A stretch of 64,000 nt of DNA from Terriglobia bacterium (GCA_020073085.1 JAIQFV010000015.1:52769-116768); one strand, 5' to 3'. Shown: positions 11,201 through 19,452, numbered from the stretch's first letter. Notes: generated by a model not told the origin, from the letters alone. Translations and numbers: made by a program.

Positions 11201-12080
11201 GCTCCGCCGGCTGATTGGCGAGGATATCGATCTCGTCACGCTCTTAGACCCCAAGGTGGGCCAAATCAGGGCCGATGTGGGCCAAATCGAGCAGGTGGTG
11301 GTGAATCTGGCCGTCAATTCCCGCGATGCAATGCCCAAAGGGGGAAAGTTGACCATCGAAACGGCCAACGTCGAACTCGACGAGAATTACGCCGGCACTC
11401 ATGTGGATGTCGAACCCGGTCCCTATGTGATGCTGTCGGTCAGCGACACCGGCTGCGGGATTGATCCGGCCATTCGGTTGCGGATCTTTGAGCCCTTCTT
11501 CACGACCAAGGAGACGGGAAAGGGAACGGGTTTGGGCCTTTCGACGGTCTATGGAATTGTCAATCAGAGCGGGGGAAGTATCTCGGTTTACAGCGAACCC
11601 GGGGAGGGGACGACCTTCAAAATCTATTTGCCTCGTGTCGATGAACCCATCGAACCGGTGGCCCGATACCCAAAGGGAGAAGAAGCCTCCCGGGGCACGG
11701 AAACGATCTTGATCGTGGAGGACGATGCGCTGGTACGCAAATTGGCCACTGAAACGTTGAACAGATTTGGCTACCAGGTCCTGGAGGCGGCCCATGGCGA
11801 AGAGGCCCTTCGAATTTGCCGAACACACGAGGGGACCATTCATTTGCTGTTGACCGACGTCATCATGCCCGGCATGACGGGGCGAGAGTTGGCCGGCCGG
11901 ATCGAACCGCTGTTCGCCAAGATTAAGGTGCTCTATATGTCGGGTTACACCGATAATGCCATCCTGCGCCAGGGCCGGCTTGATCCGGACATGAGCTTCC
12001 TTCAGAAGCCCTTCACCCCCAGCATCCTGCTGCACAAAGTCCGCGAGGTGCTGGATCAGGAGTTGTCACGGGTTCAGTAA
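8280..12080 (+). CDS. Hybrid sensor kinase: REC, six PAS domains, HisKA, HATPase, REC
   Basis: This 1266-residue soluble protein starts with a receiver domain (Asp56 in LADFKLP). Six PAS/PAC units follow between residues ~135 and ~880, joined by near-identical linkers ending in ERKRAEEAL. HisKA has His901 (GVAHDFNNLL), the HATPase has DTGCGID, FEPFFTTK and GTGLGL, and a C-terminal receiver has Asp1193 (LLTDVIMPG). There is no membrane segment. With a receiver at each end the protein can take input from another kinase and relay phosphate internally; the kinase and receiver encoded just upstream are obvious partners. The repeated linkers suggest growth by internal domain duplication. The signals sensed are unknown. 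Confidence 0.93.
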   Translation: MSVPIKVLLLEDSVSDTELILHELRNAGFDPQWERVDTEADFLTHLSPAPDIILADFKLPQFDGTRALRLLRERGLDIPFILVSGSIGEDLAVSVLKAGASDYLLKDRLARLGQAVGHALEQKKAQEEKRRAEQALIDNEKRFRTLIEHSSDTICLVAPEGTFLYAGPSSARVIGYQEEELVGRNVLEFIHPDDRELTLAILTELVNTPGDRATAQYRFKHKNGSWLWIEGVACNMVDEPSIRAIVVSYRDISTRKRTEESLKQALAWYEAIFEGSRDAIFISDAESRFIAVNQAACELTGYSRKELLGMRIPDLHEPSDLEAYEKYHDRIMVGVDIVDEAKVLRRDGSKVDTEFNNRRILINEVPFIHSVARDVTDRKRAEEALRRSHEFRDRVMESATNSIFAVDLKGKFTLANKRTSRITGYEPDEFIGMSFHRLYSPEVLPGLVEQFKRLVTDRISISQYETDLIRKDGTTITISFSLAPLLENGQVVGVVGTSEDITERKRGEEALRLAENKYRSIFENTIEGIFQSTPEGRYLSVNPALARIHGFESPEEMMSSITDIGHQLYVDSNQRAEFKRLLEVSGYVKDLEIQTRRKDGTRISTSVNARTLRDASGAVMCYEGTVEDITERKRAEEALKTQAQVLQNMVEGVCVTEEGTHITFTNPRFNAMFGYEPGELIGEHASILHHCSAEESAQLHDEIAHRLQTGSLWEGECLNTKKDGTHFVTSARISRMEISGKDCWISVQEDITERKRAEEERLKLFRAVEQSPDSVVVTDTQGNIEYVNPKFTQITGYSSAEALGQNPRILKSGELSPEKYQELWKTITSGHDWRGEFHNKKKNGELYWEYATISPIKNAQGDITHFLAIKEDLSVRKSLEEQLRQSQKMDAIGRLAGGVAHDFNNLLTAILGYSEMMETKLKANDPLCSSVREIRNAGERAATLVRQLLAFSRKQMLQTKVLNLNQVVGELDKMLRRLIGEDIDLVTLLDPKVGQIRADVGQIEQVVVNLAVNSRDAMPKGGKLTIETANVELDENYAGTHVDVEPGPYVMLSVSDTGCGIDPAIRLRIFEPFFTTKETGKGTGLGLSTVYGIVNQSGGSISVYSEPGEGTTFKIYLPRVDEPIEPVARYPKGEEASRGTETILIVEDDALVRKLATETLNRFGYQVLEAAHGEEALRICRTHEGTIHLLLTDVIMPGMTGRELAGRIEPLFAKIKVLYMSGYTDNAILRQGRLDPDMSFLQKPFTPSILLHKVREVLDQELSRVQ

Positions 12081-12135
12081 TCCAAGCGTCGTGCCGGATG
12101 TCCCAGAGGATGGTCATTGGGATTTGCCTCGCGTT

Positions 12136-12231
12136 GTAGGCCGGGTCCCCTGACCCGGCGGTGCGTTGCAGGATAATTCTCCAATAAGATTCCATCCGTG
12201 GGGGTGCGCCGCGTGGGGGCACGCGGCCTAC
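12136..12231. repeat. Bipartite REP (BIME-like) element, copy 1
   Basis: Left half: GTAG (12136-12139), then a perfect 8-bp stem GCCGGGTC/GACCCGGC with a 4-nt loop (12140-12159). Right half in opposite orientation: GCCGCGTG/CACGCGGC (12208-12227), then CTAC, which is GTAG on the minus strand. A GTAG box 5' of a hairpin, in head-to-head pairs, is the architecture of REP sequences mobilised by RAYT transposases. The flank to about 12275 is shared with the copy at 15439. Confidence 0.8.
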
Positions 12232-12487
12232 AACAAATTCAAGAAAGCCTCGTTAAGGCGGGCTTGTCCAGCCTCGTCGTAGCGGGATGGCACCCACTCG
12301 ATCCGCCACAGGCGATGTGCCGATCAGAAATGTCCAGCCGGGTCTGATGCCCATCGCTTTGACATGCGAATGGAAGATTGCGCGACGATCTCATCTCTCA
12401 TCACATTTCAGATTGCGCGATTCGGATGATTGACAGGTTGAAAACACAGTGATAGGGTTCGACAAAGTGCCCGGGTGGAGACAGACG

Positions 12488-13258
12488 ATGTCGCAAAAAC
12501 CTTTGGTGCCGACTTTTGGTGATCACGCTGGGAAGCCGACGGTCTTCGAGCCGAACGATCTGGCTTTTTCTGGTGATGATCTCGCTATCCGTCAAGCGAC
12601 CGTTTCATCCGCCTTGGCGGGTATTTTTCGCGGCAAGTTTTGTGATGCGATCCTGCCTAACCGGAAGGCGACCACCTTCAAAAAGGGCGACGTCATCTAC
12701 AATGTGGGAGAGAAGGACAGAATCTTCTTCTTCTTGGTGAGCGGATTTGTCAAACTAGGAACGATTACTGCCGACGGCCACGAACTCATCTACGATGTTC
12801 GTAAAGGTGGAGATGTCGTCGGAGAACTCTGTGCATGTCAGCACGAAAGACCGGACAGGGCCGTAGCGCTGGAAGACACCGAGGCCATTCCGGTCCCATA
12901 CAACGAAGTGATCGAAGTTTTGCGAAAGCAGCCTGACTTGCTGGATCGTTTGGTGGAAGTATTTTGCGGGGCGCTGATCGAAGCCTACGAGCAAGTCAAC
13001 ACCCTGGCGGTGGATGACATCGTTCATCGACTGGTTAAGGCCCTGCTTAAATTGGCCGCGAAGATCGGCCATCGCTCGGGACACATGGTGGACATTCCGA
13101 CCTATTTCACGCAGGAAGAAATCTCGCAGATTGTGGCAGCTCGCCGGGAAAGGGTTTCAACGGCGCTCAATTTTTTGCGCCGTCGTGGCATGGTGCGCTA
13201 TTCGAACCACGGCCACCTGACCCTGGACATCAAGGCTCTCGAAAGCTACGGCGGTTGA
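12488..13258 (+). CDS. Crp/Fnr-family transcriptional regulator
   Basis: The protein has about 256 residues from the ATG at 12488 (a GTG at 12449 is also in frame). A cyclic-nucleotide-binding-type beta roll covers residues ~35-150 (FKKGDVIYNVGEKD, FFFLVSGFVKLG, VVGELC), then a dimer helix and a winged helix-turn-helix (TQEEISQIVAARRERVSTAL). It lacks the N-terminal cysteine cluster of true FNR, so any redox or ligand sensing would use another route. It sits ~160 bp upstream of a di-heme cytochrome gene on the same strand, and a 5-4-5 dyad in the gap (13299-13312) may be its target. The ligand is unknown. Confidence 0.9.
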   Translation: MSQKPLVPTFGDHAGKPTVFEPNDLAFSGDDLAIRQATVSSALAGIFRGKFCDAILPNRKATTFKKGDVIYNVGEKDRIFFFLVSGFVKLGTITADGHELIYDVRKGGDVVGELCACQHERPDRAVALEDTEAIPVPYNEVIEVLRKQPDLLDRLVEVFCGALIEAYEQVNTLAVDDIVHRLVKALLKLAAKIGHRSGHMVDIPTYFTQEEISQIVAARRERVSTALNFLRRRGMVRYSNHGHLTLDIKALESYGG

Positions 13259-13298
13259 GGGCCGGTCCGTTTCGACCTATCGCATACTCCTCCCATTA

Positions 13299-13312
13299 GT
13301 TACCCAAGTAAC
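13299..13312. promoter_or_regulatory. Candidate Crp/Fnr-type operator
   Basis: A perfect dyad GTTAC-CCAA-GTAAC lies between the regulator and the cytochrome gene. It has the 5-N4-5 geometry of FNR-family boxes (TTGAT-N4-ATCAA), though not their bases. Assignment to the adjacent regulator is inferred from position. Confidence 0.4.
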
Positions 13313-13417
13313 AGACTCGCATTGGCGAGAGTGTTAAATTCTGCCCCGACGGATTCCATCCCGAACGGAAATAAAGGCCGACTTGAGAGTGAAATCCCAA
13401 AGGAGGAGGCTCTGGCA

Positions 13418-14755
13418 ATGAATAAGAAATTAGCTTTCTTGATCATCCTTGCTTGTTTCCTGGTCTGCTTTGCCCTCGGATCTCCGCGAGGGAGAGCGGC
13501 GCAGAAAGAGAGTGCACAAGTCCCCGGTTTCGATGAAACGATCCTAAAGAATTCGCAACAGATGATGGAGAAGGGGAGACAAATCTTTCGCTATGACACG
13601 TTCGGAAGCGAGGCCTTCTGGGGCGATGCCTTACAGCTGCACCGTGCGATTGCAGGCGTAAAGAATGGAGGGGTGGGCGACGGAGTGAGTCCCAAGACCG
13701 CCCTGTCCGTCGGCCTGAAGGTCGACGCGGATGCTTTGCCTGATTCGCTCCAGCAACAGCTCAAACAGGGAAAGGTCAACCTCGACGATCCCGCCACGAC
13801 CTTGGCATTACTAAAGCTCAATGCCGTTGTCGGAGTGACAGGACTTTTTGACACGAAAGGGAATCTTCGCTCGATGGGGATTCAGTGTGCTTTCTGTCAT
13901 GCTACCGTGGACGACTCGTTGGCGCCGGGAATCGGAAAGCGGTTGGACGGCTGGGCGAATCGCGATTTGAACGTTGGCGCGATCGTTTCCCTGGCCCCTA
14001 ATCCAAAGCCCTTCACGGACCTGCTTGATATGGATGTCGAGACTCTCAAGAAAGTCCTTGCGAGCTGGGGTCCAGGGTGCTTTGACGCCGAGCTGGACAA
14101 GGATGGAAAGGCTCTCCGGCCGGATGGCAAGCGGGCCTGTACTTTGATTCCCCCGGCGTTTGGGCTGGCCGGCGTGAACCTGCATACATGGACGGGGTTC
14201 GGCTCTGTAACTTACTGGAATGCGTATGTCGCTGCCACAGAAATGCACGGCTCAGGCACATTCTTCGACGCCCGACTGAACAATCCGGGGCAGTATCCGG
14301 TGGCTGCAAAGAGCGGGTCCGGTAACACGCGCGGGATCCCAGATGAAGTCACCTCGAAGCTCGCCGCACTCCACTTTTACCAGCTGGCCATCCCGGCGCC
14401 GAAAGCTGTGGATGGCAGCTTCAACAAGAGCGCGGCGGCTCAGGGGAAGGCAATCTTCAACGGCAAAGGAAAATGCTCCGAATGCCACGTCCCGCCGTTA
14501 TTTACTGAGCCTGGGAACAATCTCCATGCACCCACCGAAATAGGTGTGGATTCCTTTCAGGCGGACCGCTCGCCGACGCACATGTACCGGACCGCTCCGC
14601 TGGCCGGTCTCTGGAGCCATGCCAAGGGCGGCTTCTACCATGACGGGCGATTTGCAGCGCTGCGTGATGTGGTCGAACACTATAACCAGTTGTTCAGCTT
14701 GAGCCTGAGCGAACAGGAAAAGAAGGACTTGGTCGAATATCTGAAATCGTTGTAG
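13418..14755 (+). CDS. Exported di-heme c-type cytochrome (peroxidase/oxidoreductase-like)
   Basis: This 445-residue protein has a clear Sec signal peptide (hydrophobic core ~5-22, R-A-A-Q cleavage region). Two heme c sites are visible: C157-A-F-C160-H161 and C353-S-E-C356-H357. The C-terminal half resembles the cytochrome c domain of di-heme peroxidase-like proteins (HVPPLFTEPG, later YHDGRFAALRDVVEHY). I chose the ATG at 13418 because AGGAGGAGG precedes it by 8 nt and the signal peptide starts there. It would carry electrons in the periplasm, with peroxide or an organic substrate as possible partner. The upstream Crp/Fnr gene suggests oxygen- or redox-linked control. Confidence 0.85.
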   Translation: MNKKLAFLIILACFLVCFALGSPRGRAAQKESAQVPGFDETILKNSQQMMEKGRQIFRYDTFGSEAFWGDALQLHRAIAGVKNGGVGDGVSPKTALSVGLKVDADALPDSLQQQLKQGKVNLDDPATTLALLKLNAVVGVTGLFDTKGNLRSMGIQCAFCHATVDDSLAPGIGKRLDGWANRDLNVGAIVSLAPNPKPFTDLLDMDVETLKKVLASWGPGCFDAELDKDGKALRPDGKRACTLIPPAFGLAGVNLHTWTGFGSVTYWNAYVAATEMHGSGTFFDARLNNPGQYPVAAKSGSGNTRGIPDEVTSKLAALHFYQLAIPAPKAVDGSFNKSAAAQGKAIFNGKGKCSECHVPPLFTEPGNNLHAPTEIGVDSFQADRSPTHMYRTAPLAGLWSHAKGGFYHDGRFAALRDVVEHYNQLFSLSLSEQEKKDLVEYLKSL

Positions 14756-14757
14756 GC

Positions 14758-15036
14758 GCTTCGAGCTCGCAGGCTGACGGCGGTAGCTTCGCCCGGCAGA
14801 ATGCGCAATTCACGTTTGTGAGAACCATGACCGCGATGGAGAAATCGCTGCAGATGTGGTCCGGCGAGAGGGGGTTTGTGTACCACCAAATGCTGGGCAT
14901 GTTCATTGACGGCTTGGCCGCGCCGATTTACTACATCGCGGGTCCTCCCGGCGTGGGGGCGGTCATGCAAGCCTTGCTCGTCGAGGCAGCAATCAGTGAA
15001 GCCTCCATTCGGGATGAGGAGTTTGCGGGCTATTGA
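14758..15036 (+). pseudogene. C-terminal remnant of a ferredoxin-NADP reductase-like flavoprotein
   Basis: The frame right after the cytochrome stop has no proper start but encodes ~80 residues matching the NAD(P)-binding end of ferredoxin reductases: QFTFVRTMTAMEKS, then IYYIAGPPGVGAVMQALL, ending in IRDEEFAGY. The FAD-binding half is missing. The piece joins the cytochrome gene directly, as if a deletion removed the stretch between them. A similar decayed reductase lies at 48561-48931. Confidence 0.65.
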
Positions 15037-15405
15037 ATGACGAACGTTCCTGAGATCCTGGGCTTTGCCGGGACGGCAGTGGTGGCCAGCGCCTACGTGC
15101 CGCAGATTATCCATTTACACAAGGAACATTGCTCCGCCGGCATCAGTCTGAAGGCTTATTCTCTTTGGTGTATCTCCTCTGCCCTGTTTCTGATCCATGC
15201 TGTCATGATCCGTGACGCCGTGTTCACCGTCGTCCAGCTGGTCAATCTAATGGCCATCGCCGTCATCCTAATCCTCGCAAAACGATACGGAAGGCATGTG
15301 TGCTTGACACATCTCAGAGGCTTGAAGTGGGGCGCAGGACCGAGGGACGCCGCCCAGCAACCGGTTGCACCGAGCGCGGGCAAGATGACGGGCCAAGATT
15401 GTTGA
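15037..15405 (+). CDS. PQ-loop/SWEET-like small membrane protein
   Basis: This 122-residue protein has three predicted membrane helices (~8-25, ~42-62, ~66-85) and a PQ-loop signature (VASAYVPQIIHLHKEHCSAG). One PQ-loop unit of this size is the bacterial half-transporter form, which dimerises. Substrates of SemiSWEETs are sugars, but many single PQ-loop proteins are uncharacterised. The ATG follows directly after the stop of the reductase remnant. The last ~30 residues are hydrophilic and poorly conserved in appearance. Confidence 0.65.
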   Translation: MTNVPEILGFAGTAVVASAYVPQIIHLHKEHCSAGISLKAYSLWCISSALFLIHAVMIRDAVFTVVQLVNLMAIAVILILAKRYGRHVCLTHLRGLKWGAGPRDAAQQPVAPSAGKMTGQDC

Positions 15406-15438
15406 GACCAAGCCCCGGCAATTCGCTATCTTGCTGTT

Positions 15439-15536
15439 GTAGGCCGGGTCCCCCGACCCGGCGACGAGTTGCGATATAATCATCCAAACTGATTCCATCC
15501 GTGGGAGGGTGCGCCGCATGGGGGCACGCGGCCTAC
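15439..15536. repeat. Bipartite REP (BIME-like) element, copy 2
   Basis: GTAG (15439-15442) plus the stem GCCGGGTC/GACCCGGC (15443-15462), then the inverted partner GCCGCATG/CACGCGGC (15513-15532) with CTAC (15533-15536). One base pair of the right stem differs from copy 1. The shared flank continues to about 15575. It lies 135 bp from the 3' end of the RAYT gene. Confidence 0.8.
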
Positions 15537-15586
15537 AACAAATTCAAGAAAGCCTCGTTAGGGCGGGCCTGTCCAGTCCTTCTGTT

Positions 15587-15612
15587 GTATGCCCGGTCCG
15601 CTGACCCGGTGC
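15587..15612. repeat. Degenerate single REP
   Basis: GTAT followed by an imperfect GCCCGGTC/GACCCGGT stem. It looks like a decayed version of the left REP half of the flanking BIME elements. Confidence 0.5.
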
Positions 15613-15670
15613 TTAGCTTCATTCTTTCCCAAGCAATTGGTGTTCCGCCATGACGGGTGGTCGACAACTA

Positions 15671-16171
15671 TCATTTCCCGCCGCGCAATATCTTCACCCC
15701 ATTCTCGCCATAAACGATTCGACCGCCGTAAGGCCAATCTTCCCGGCGCTCAACCAACCCCGCCCGAACCGGATTTTGGCGTATATACTCCCATTTCTTT
15801 GCCTCGCTCTCATCGCGGCGCATGAGGTGGTCAAAGAAGCCCTCTTGCCACTTGAAATTCCTTTGACCCGTCACAGCCTTCAGTGCCTTGATCCATTGAC
15901 CGAGCGCAGTGCCATGGTGCCCTTGATGGGCAATGAGGTGAAGGTGGTCGGGCATCAACATGTATTGCGTCGGCCACCATTCATAACGTTTCGGGCTGTC
16001 GAGCAGGAACGACACCATCCGCTCGTCCATTGGTTTATTCGCCAAAACACAGAGACGCCCTTCCACACAGAGAGTCAGGTAATAGCGTGGGGACGGGTTC
16101 CGTGCCCAAACGAACTGAAGTCGACGCAAACGCCTTGGTAGGTTCTTCCGTTGATCACTGCTCTTGTTCAT
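15671..16171 (-). CDS. REP-associated tyrosine transposase (RAYT, IS200-like Y1 family)
   Basis: This 166-residue protein has the HUH motif H76-L-H78 (MPDHLHLI), the downstream catalytic Tyr129 (WEYIRQNPVRAGLV) and the GFFDHLMR segment typical of RAYTs. The length fits the family, and every motif I can check is present, so it is likely functional. A GGGGGATCC site precedes the ATG. RAYTs nick single-stranded REP hairpins next to a GTAG tetranucleotide. Just such GTAG-headed hairpins lie beside this gene (15439-15612) and 3.5 kb away (12136-12231). It is a domesticated, single-copy type of element with no terminal repeats of its own. Confidence 0.88.
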   Translation of the reverse strand: MNKSSDQRKNLPRRLRRLQFVWARNPSPRYYLTLCVEGRLCVLANKPMDERMVSFLLDSPKRYEWWPTQYMLMPDHLHLIAHQGHHGTALGQWIKALKAVTGQRNFKWQEGFFDHLMRRDESEAKKWEYIRQNPVRAGLVERREDWPYGGRIVYGENGVKILRGGK

Positions 16172-16363
16172 TGGATCCCCCTTGTAGACCGTCGGCCCGG
16201 ACGGACTGATCCGGCGTGAGTTTCAATTTGATGTTTATTAAAGGGGGGTGCCGCGTGGGACCGGATTTGTACACCCCTGCCGTTGCAGGCCGACAGCCTG
16301 TCATATGAAATGATGAGAAGTTGATTCTGAGTTTGGTACAATGCCCGAAACTTGGAGTCACCC

Positions 16364-17320
16364 ATGAAGAAGCGCTTGAGCATCCTCAAGGTTTGTGTCT
16401 CGCTGGTCGGGATTCTCTTTACCGGTCTCACATTTTACTTGGCCGCAAACTATCTGCATCACGATCTTGAGACGCGGGAGTTGAACGATGCGATGAGGAA
16501 GGCAGCCGGCGGGAGTTTTGTGCGCTTGTCCGACGGCTATGTGCACTACGAACTGGCGGGACCTGACAGCGCGCGAACCCTTGTTCTGGTCCATGGGTTT
16601 TCGGTCCCCTATTACCTCTGGGACCAGAACTTCAACGCCCTGGTCGCCGCGGGATTCCGCGTTCTGCGCTACGATCTCTATGGTCGCGGTTATTCGGACC
16701 GGCCGGACGGGGTTTACGACGCGGAGCTCTTTGACCGTCAATTGGTCGAGTTGCTCGCGGCCCTGAAGATTCAGCAACCCGTCGATTTGGTGGGCGCCTC
16801 AATGGGCGGGGCGATCATCATCACCTTTGCGGACCGGCACCCTGGGCTGGTGCGCAGTATCTCTCTGTTGGATCCGGCCTATCTGGCTGGGAGAAAGCTG
16901 CCGTTCCCGGTCCGGGCGCCATTGGTTGGTGAGTACATCATGGCCGTCACCTTCGCCCCTTCATTGCCCGCTTCCCAGATGGATGACTTCGCCCATCCCG
17001 AACGGTTTCCCGATTATGTGGAGAAGTACCGGCCTCAGATGCAATACAAGGGATTCCGACATGCCATCCTGTCCACAATCCGTCATTACCTGACCCGTGA
17101 TGATACGGATGAATACCGCCGCGTCGGAGAGAGTCATAAGCCGGTGCTACTGGTCTGGGGCAAGCTCGACACAGATGTCCCCTTTGCCGTCAGCGAAAAG
17201 GTATTGCAGGCCATTCCACAGGCGGAGTTTCACCCCATCGAAGATTCGGCACACGTCCCGTACTATGAGGACCCTGAGATTGTGAATCCCATCCTCATCA
17301 ACTTTCTAAAAAGGAACTAA
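16364..17320 (+). CDS. Membrane-anchored alpha/beta hydrolase
   Basis: This 318-residue protein has an N-terminal membrane anchor (~5-28) and an alpha/beta-hydrolase fold with HGF oxyanion region (LVLVHGFSVPYYLW), nucleophile elbow GASMGG, acid Asp in WGKLDTDVP and catalytic His in DSAHVPYYE. The catalytic triad is complete. The substrate (ester, lactone or epoxide type) cannot be told from the sequence. I chose ATG 16364 over a TTG at 16352. Both neighbours are on the minus strand, so it is probably a single-gene unit. A GC-rich hairpin without a T tract (17464-17483) lies downstream. Confidence 0.88.
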   Translation: MKKRLSILKVCVSLVGILFTGLTFYLAANYLHHDLETRELNDAMRKAAGGSFVRLSDGYVHYELAGPDSARTLVLVHGFSVPYYLWDQNFNALVAAGFRVLRYDLYGRGYSDRPDGVYDAELFDRQLVELLAALKIQQPVDLVGASMGGAIIITFADRHPGLVRSISLLDPAYLAGRKLPFPVRAPLVGEYIMAVTFAPSLPASQMDDFAHPERFPDYVEKYRPQMQYKGFRHAILSTIRHYLTRDDTDEYRRVGESHKPVLLVWGKLDTDVPFAVSEKVLQAIPQAEFHPIEDSAHVPYYEDPEIVNPILINFLKRN

Positions 17321-17572
17321 GCGGATGATGGGAAGGCGGGGGCGAAGACGGTGAGATCCCAATTGCGCGATTCATACAGTCCCAATGTGTGGGACTCCGT
17401 GTCAAAAAGCCATTAGAAATCCAGGATAGCAGGAGAACAGAAGTGCTCTTTCCGGGAATCATCGCTCCCCGTTCGGGGGGAGCGACGGTCATATCCACAG
17501 GCGCCTCTTAATTCCTGGCTTCCTAATTGAGATGATCCTGTGACCCTCAGGGCCCCGTGGTGCGGCGATGCG

Positions 17573-17941
17573 TCATTGATCCTGACGCTGGACAGATTGC
17601 GCCAGCTCTTTTCTGGCCACCTCAATAAAAGAATCGGCTTCCCGTGGCCCCACCTTTTCGGCTAAAAAGTCCATCGCGTCCAATACATTATACTTGGGCG
17701 GCTTTGCTTCGCGGTCAAACAGCGATTTGTACATGGTAATCTTGGGAGTGCCTTGAGTCTGCTTTTCCCATTTTCCGACTGCCTGCTCTCCGACCAGATG
17801 GATAAGTTTGAGGACGTAATGACCAAATCCAATGCTGTTGATCTCACAATCTTCTTCATAACATCCCTGGAAAATCCCCATCCAATCCGCCATCTTTCCG
17901 GAGATCTTCACTTTTCCATGACTGACACTCTTCCAAGGCAT
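17573..17941 (-). CDS. Hypothetical 122-residue cytoplasmic protein
   Basis: I do not recognise this family. The ATG has a good GGAGGG site (GGAGGGAAA-ATG), which supports a real gene. The protein is soluble and mixed in charge, with a Cys pair (QGCYEEDCEI) near residue 30 and no signal peptide. The gene is isolated, and the sequence gives no function. Confidence 0.55.
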   Translation of the reverse strand: MPWKSVSHGKVKISGKMADWMGIFQGCYEEDCEINSIGFGHYVLKLIHLVGEQAVGKWEKQTQGTPKITMYKSLFDREAKPPKYNVLDAMDFLAEKVGPREADSFIEVARKELAQSVQRQDQ

Positions 17942-18047
17942 TTTCCCTCCAAGTGTTTCAAGGTATAGGTGAGATAAAGAATGATCTTCGAAAGGCCCCT
18001 TCGTGATGCACCCGGTTCAGTGATAAATTTGGCAATGAATGTCCACT

Positions 18048-18362
18048 TCAATACCCAACGGCAGGTGCCTGGCTTCGCGGGTTTTCGTTAACTTCCCGGT
18101 GCAGTTTTTCGATGAGATCAAAAAACTCGTCATGGGAGCAATACACATGAATCCTTTCTGAAGTGTCTCCGGGCATGGGCGCCGTCAGACAAATCACTCC
18201 CCGAAAGGACGCCCGGAGTTCGCCCTCGCGCGAGCGAACGATTTCCAAGTCGCTACAGTGGAATTTTCGTGATTCATCCTGGGCACTATCATTTCCACCA
18301 ATCCTGACGATCTCTCTGATCTTCGACACAAGGATTTCAGGTCTGGTCAGCACACTTACCAT
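18048..18362 (-). CDS. Hypothetical 104-residue protein
   Basis: The family is unrecognised. A strong AAAGGAG site lies just upstream of the ATG at 18362. The product is soluble, with HVYCSHDEFFDLIEKLHREV near the C terminus suggesting an amphipathic helix. It is transcribed away from the TSUP exporter gene. No function can be assigned. Confidence 0.55.
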   Translation of the reverse strand: MVSVLTRPEILVSKIREIVRIGGNDSAQDESRKFHCSDLEIVRSREGELRASFRGVICLTAPMPGDTSERIHVYCSHDEFFDLIEKLHREVNENPRSQAPAVGY

Positions 18363-18539
18363 GAGGCTCCTTTGTCGAACCAGTCGACAATCTCTTGCCT
18401 TCTCTGCGGGAATTCTGCAGATTCAAGGACCAGGCAGGGATACCCTTGGGTTGCGATCCCGGACCACTTGAAGCAGCCAGTGGATATTCACTATACAGCG
18501 AATAAGGGGTTTTGTCTGCTTTATTACGTCCCAAGGAGT

Positions 18540-18567
18540 TTGGCATGGCTCGCAGTTCGTGTATAGT
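18540..18567 (+). promoter_or_regulatory. Candidate sigma-70 promoter for the TSUP exporter
   Basis: TTGGCA (18540-18545) and TATAGT (18562-18567) are spaced 16 bp apart and lie 53 bp upstream of the exporter ATG. This is a consensus match only. Confidence 0.4.
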
Positions 18568-18620
18568 ACGTAATTCTCAAAGACCCAATGACCCGTGATG
18601 AGAAAAGGACGTAGAGCATC

Positions 18621-19382
18621 ATGAGTGGACCGGAGTATGTGCTGGTGGGGTTGGCGGCAGTCGCAGGGGGTGCCGTGAACGCACTCGCGGGAGGGGGAAC
18701 GCTCATTACATTTCCAATGCTCACAGCAGTCGGTGTGCCGACGGTGGCGGCCAATGTCACTAACACCGTGGCGCTCTGCCCCGGATACCTGGGGGCGACC
18801 TTTGCACAAAAAAACGACCTTCTTGGACAAAAACAGCGGCTCTGGATGCTCCTCCCTACCGGTGTTCTCGGAGGGATTGCCGGTGGCATTCTGCTTCTGC
18901 ACACCAGTGAGCAGATGTTTCGTTCTCTGGTGCCGTTCCTGATCCTGCTCGCGGCCGGTCTCCTCGCGGTTCAAGACCCTCTCCGCGCCTGGATTCTGCG
19001 CCGCATGGAGCATGCAGCACATGCCACGGCCCACGAGAAATGGACGATCCTGCCGGTCATTCCGGCCGCTATTTACGGAGGTTATTTCGGCGCCGGCGTG
19101 AGTGTGATCGTGCTGGCCGTCCTCGGCCTTGTGCTGGACGATTCGCTGACACGCCTCAATGCTTTGAAACAAGCCATCTCATTCAGCATCAACATTGCAG
19201 CAGCCACCTTTTTTTTGTTTTCCGGACAGGTCGTGTGGTGGGTGGCGCTGGTGATGGCAGCGGGGGCGCTGGCGGGTGGGGTCCTCGGCGGCCGATTGGC
19301 GGGACGGATTCGGCCCGCCGTGCTCCGATGGATCGTCGTTACCCTGGGGGTCGTCGTTTCCGTGATCTACTTCATTCGGTAA
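18621..19382 (+). CDS. TauE/SafE (TSUP) family anion exporter
   Basis: This 253-residue membrane protein has about eight helices and two TSUP repeats: the first opens with [17 protein letters not shown] and the second with [18 protein letters not shown]. The ANVTNTVAL motif is typical. TSUP proteins move sulfite, sulfonates or other small organic or sulfur anions across the inner membrane; the substrate here is not readable. The length fits the family. The gene stands alone between a minus-strand gene and a palindrome array. Confidence 0.9.
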   Translation: MSGPEYVLVGLAAVAGGAVNALAGGGTLITFPMLTAVGVPTVAANVTNTVALCPGYLGATFAQKNDLLGQKQRLWMLLPTGVLGGIAGGILLLHTSEQMFRSLVPFLILLAAGLLAVQDPLRAWILRRMEHAAHATAHEKWTILPVIPAAIYGGYFGAGVSVIVLAVLGLVLDDSLTRLNALKQAISFSINIAAATFFLFSGQVVWWVALVMAAGALAGGVLGGRLAGRIRPAVLRWIVVTLGVVVSVIYFIR

Positions 19383-19452
19383 GCGACCTCATGGATGGGA
19401 GGAATACATGGAAATCTCCGAGTTCAGCCGGGGGATCTCGTCTGTCCTGCTC

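Noticed and set aside
17464..17483. GC-rich GCTCCCC/GGGGAGC hairpin as a rho-independent terminator
   Set aside because: It has no T tract on either side and lies ~145 bp from the hydrolase stop, so a terminator call is not supported.
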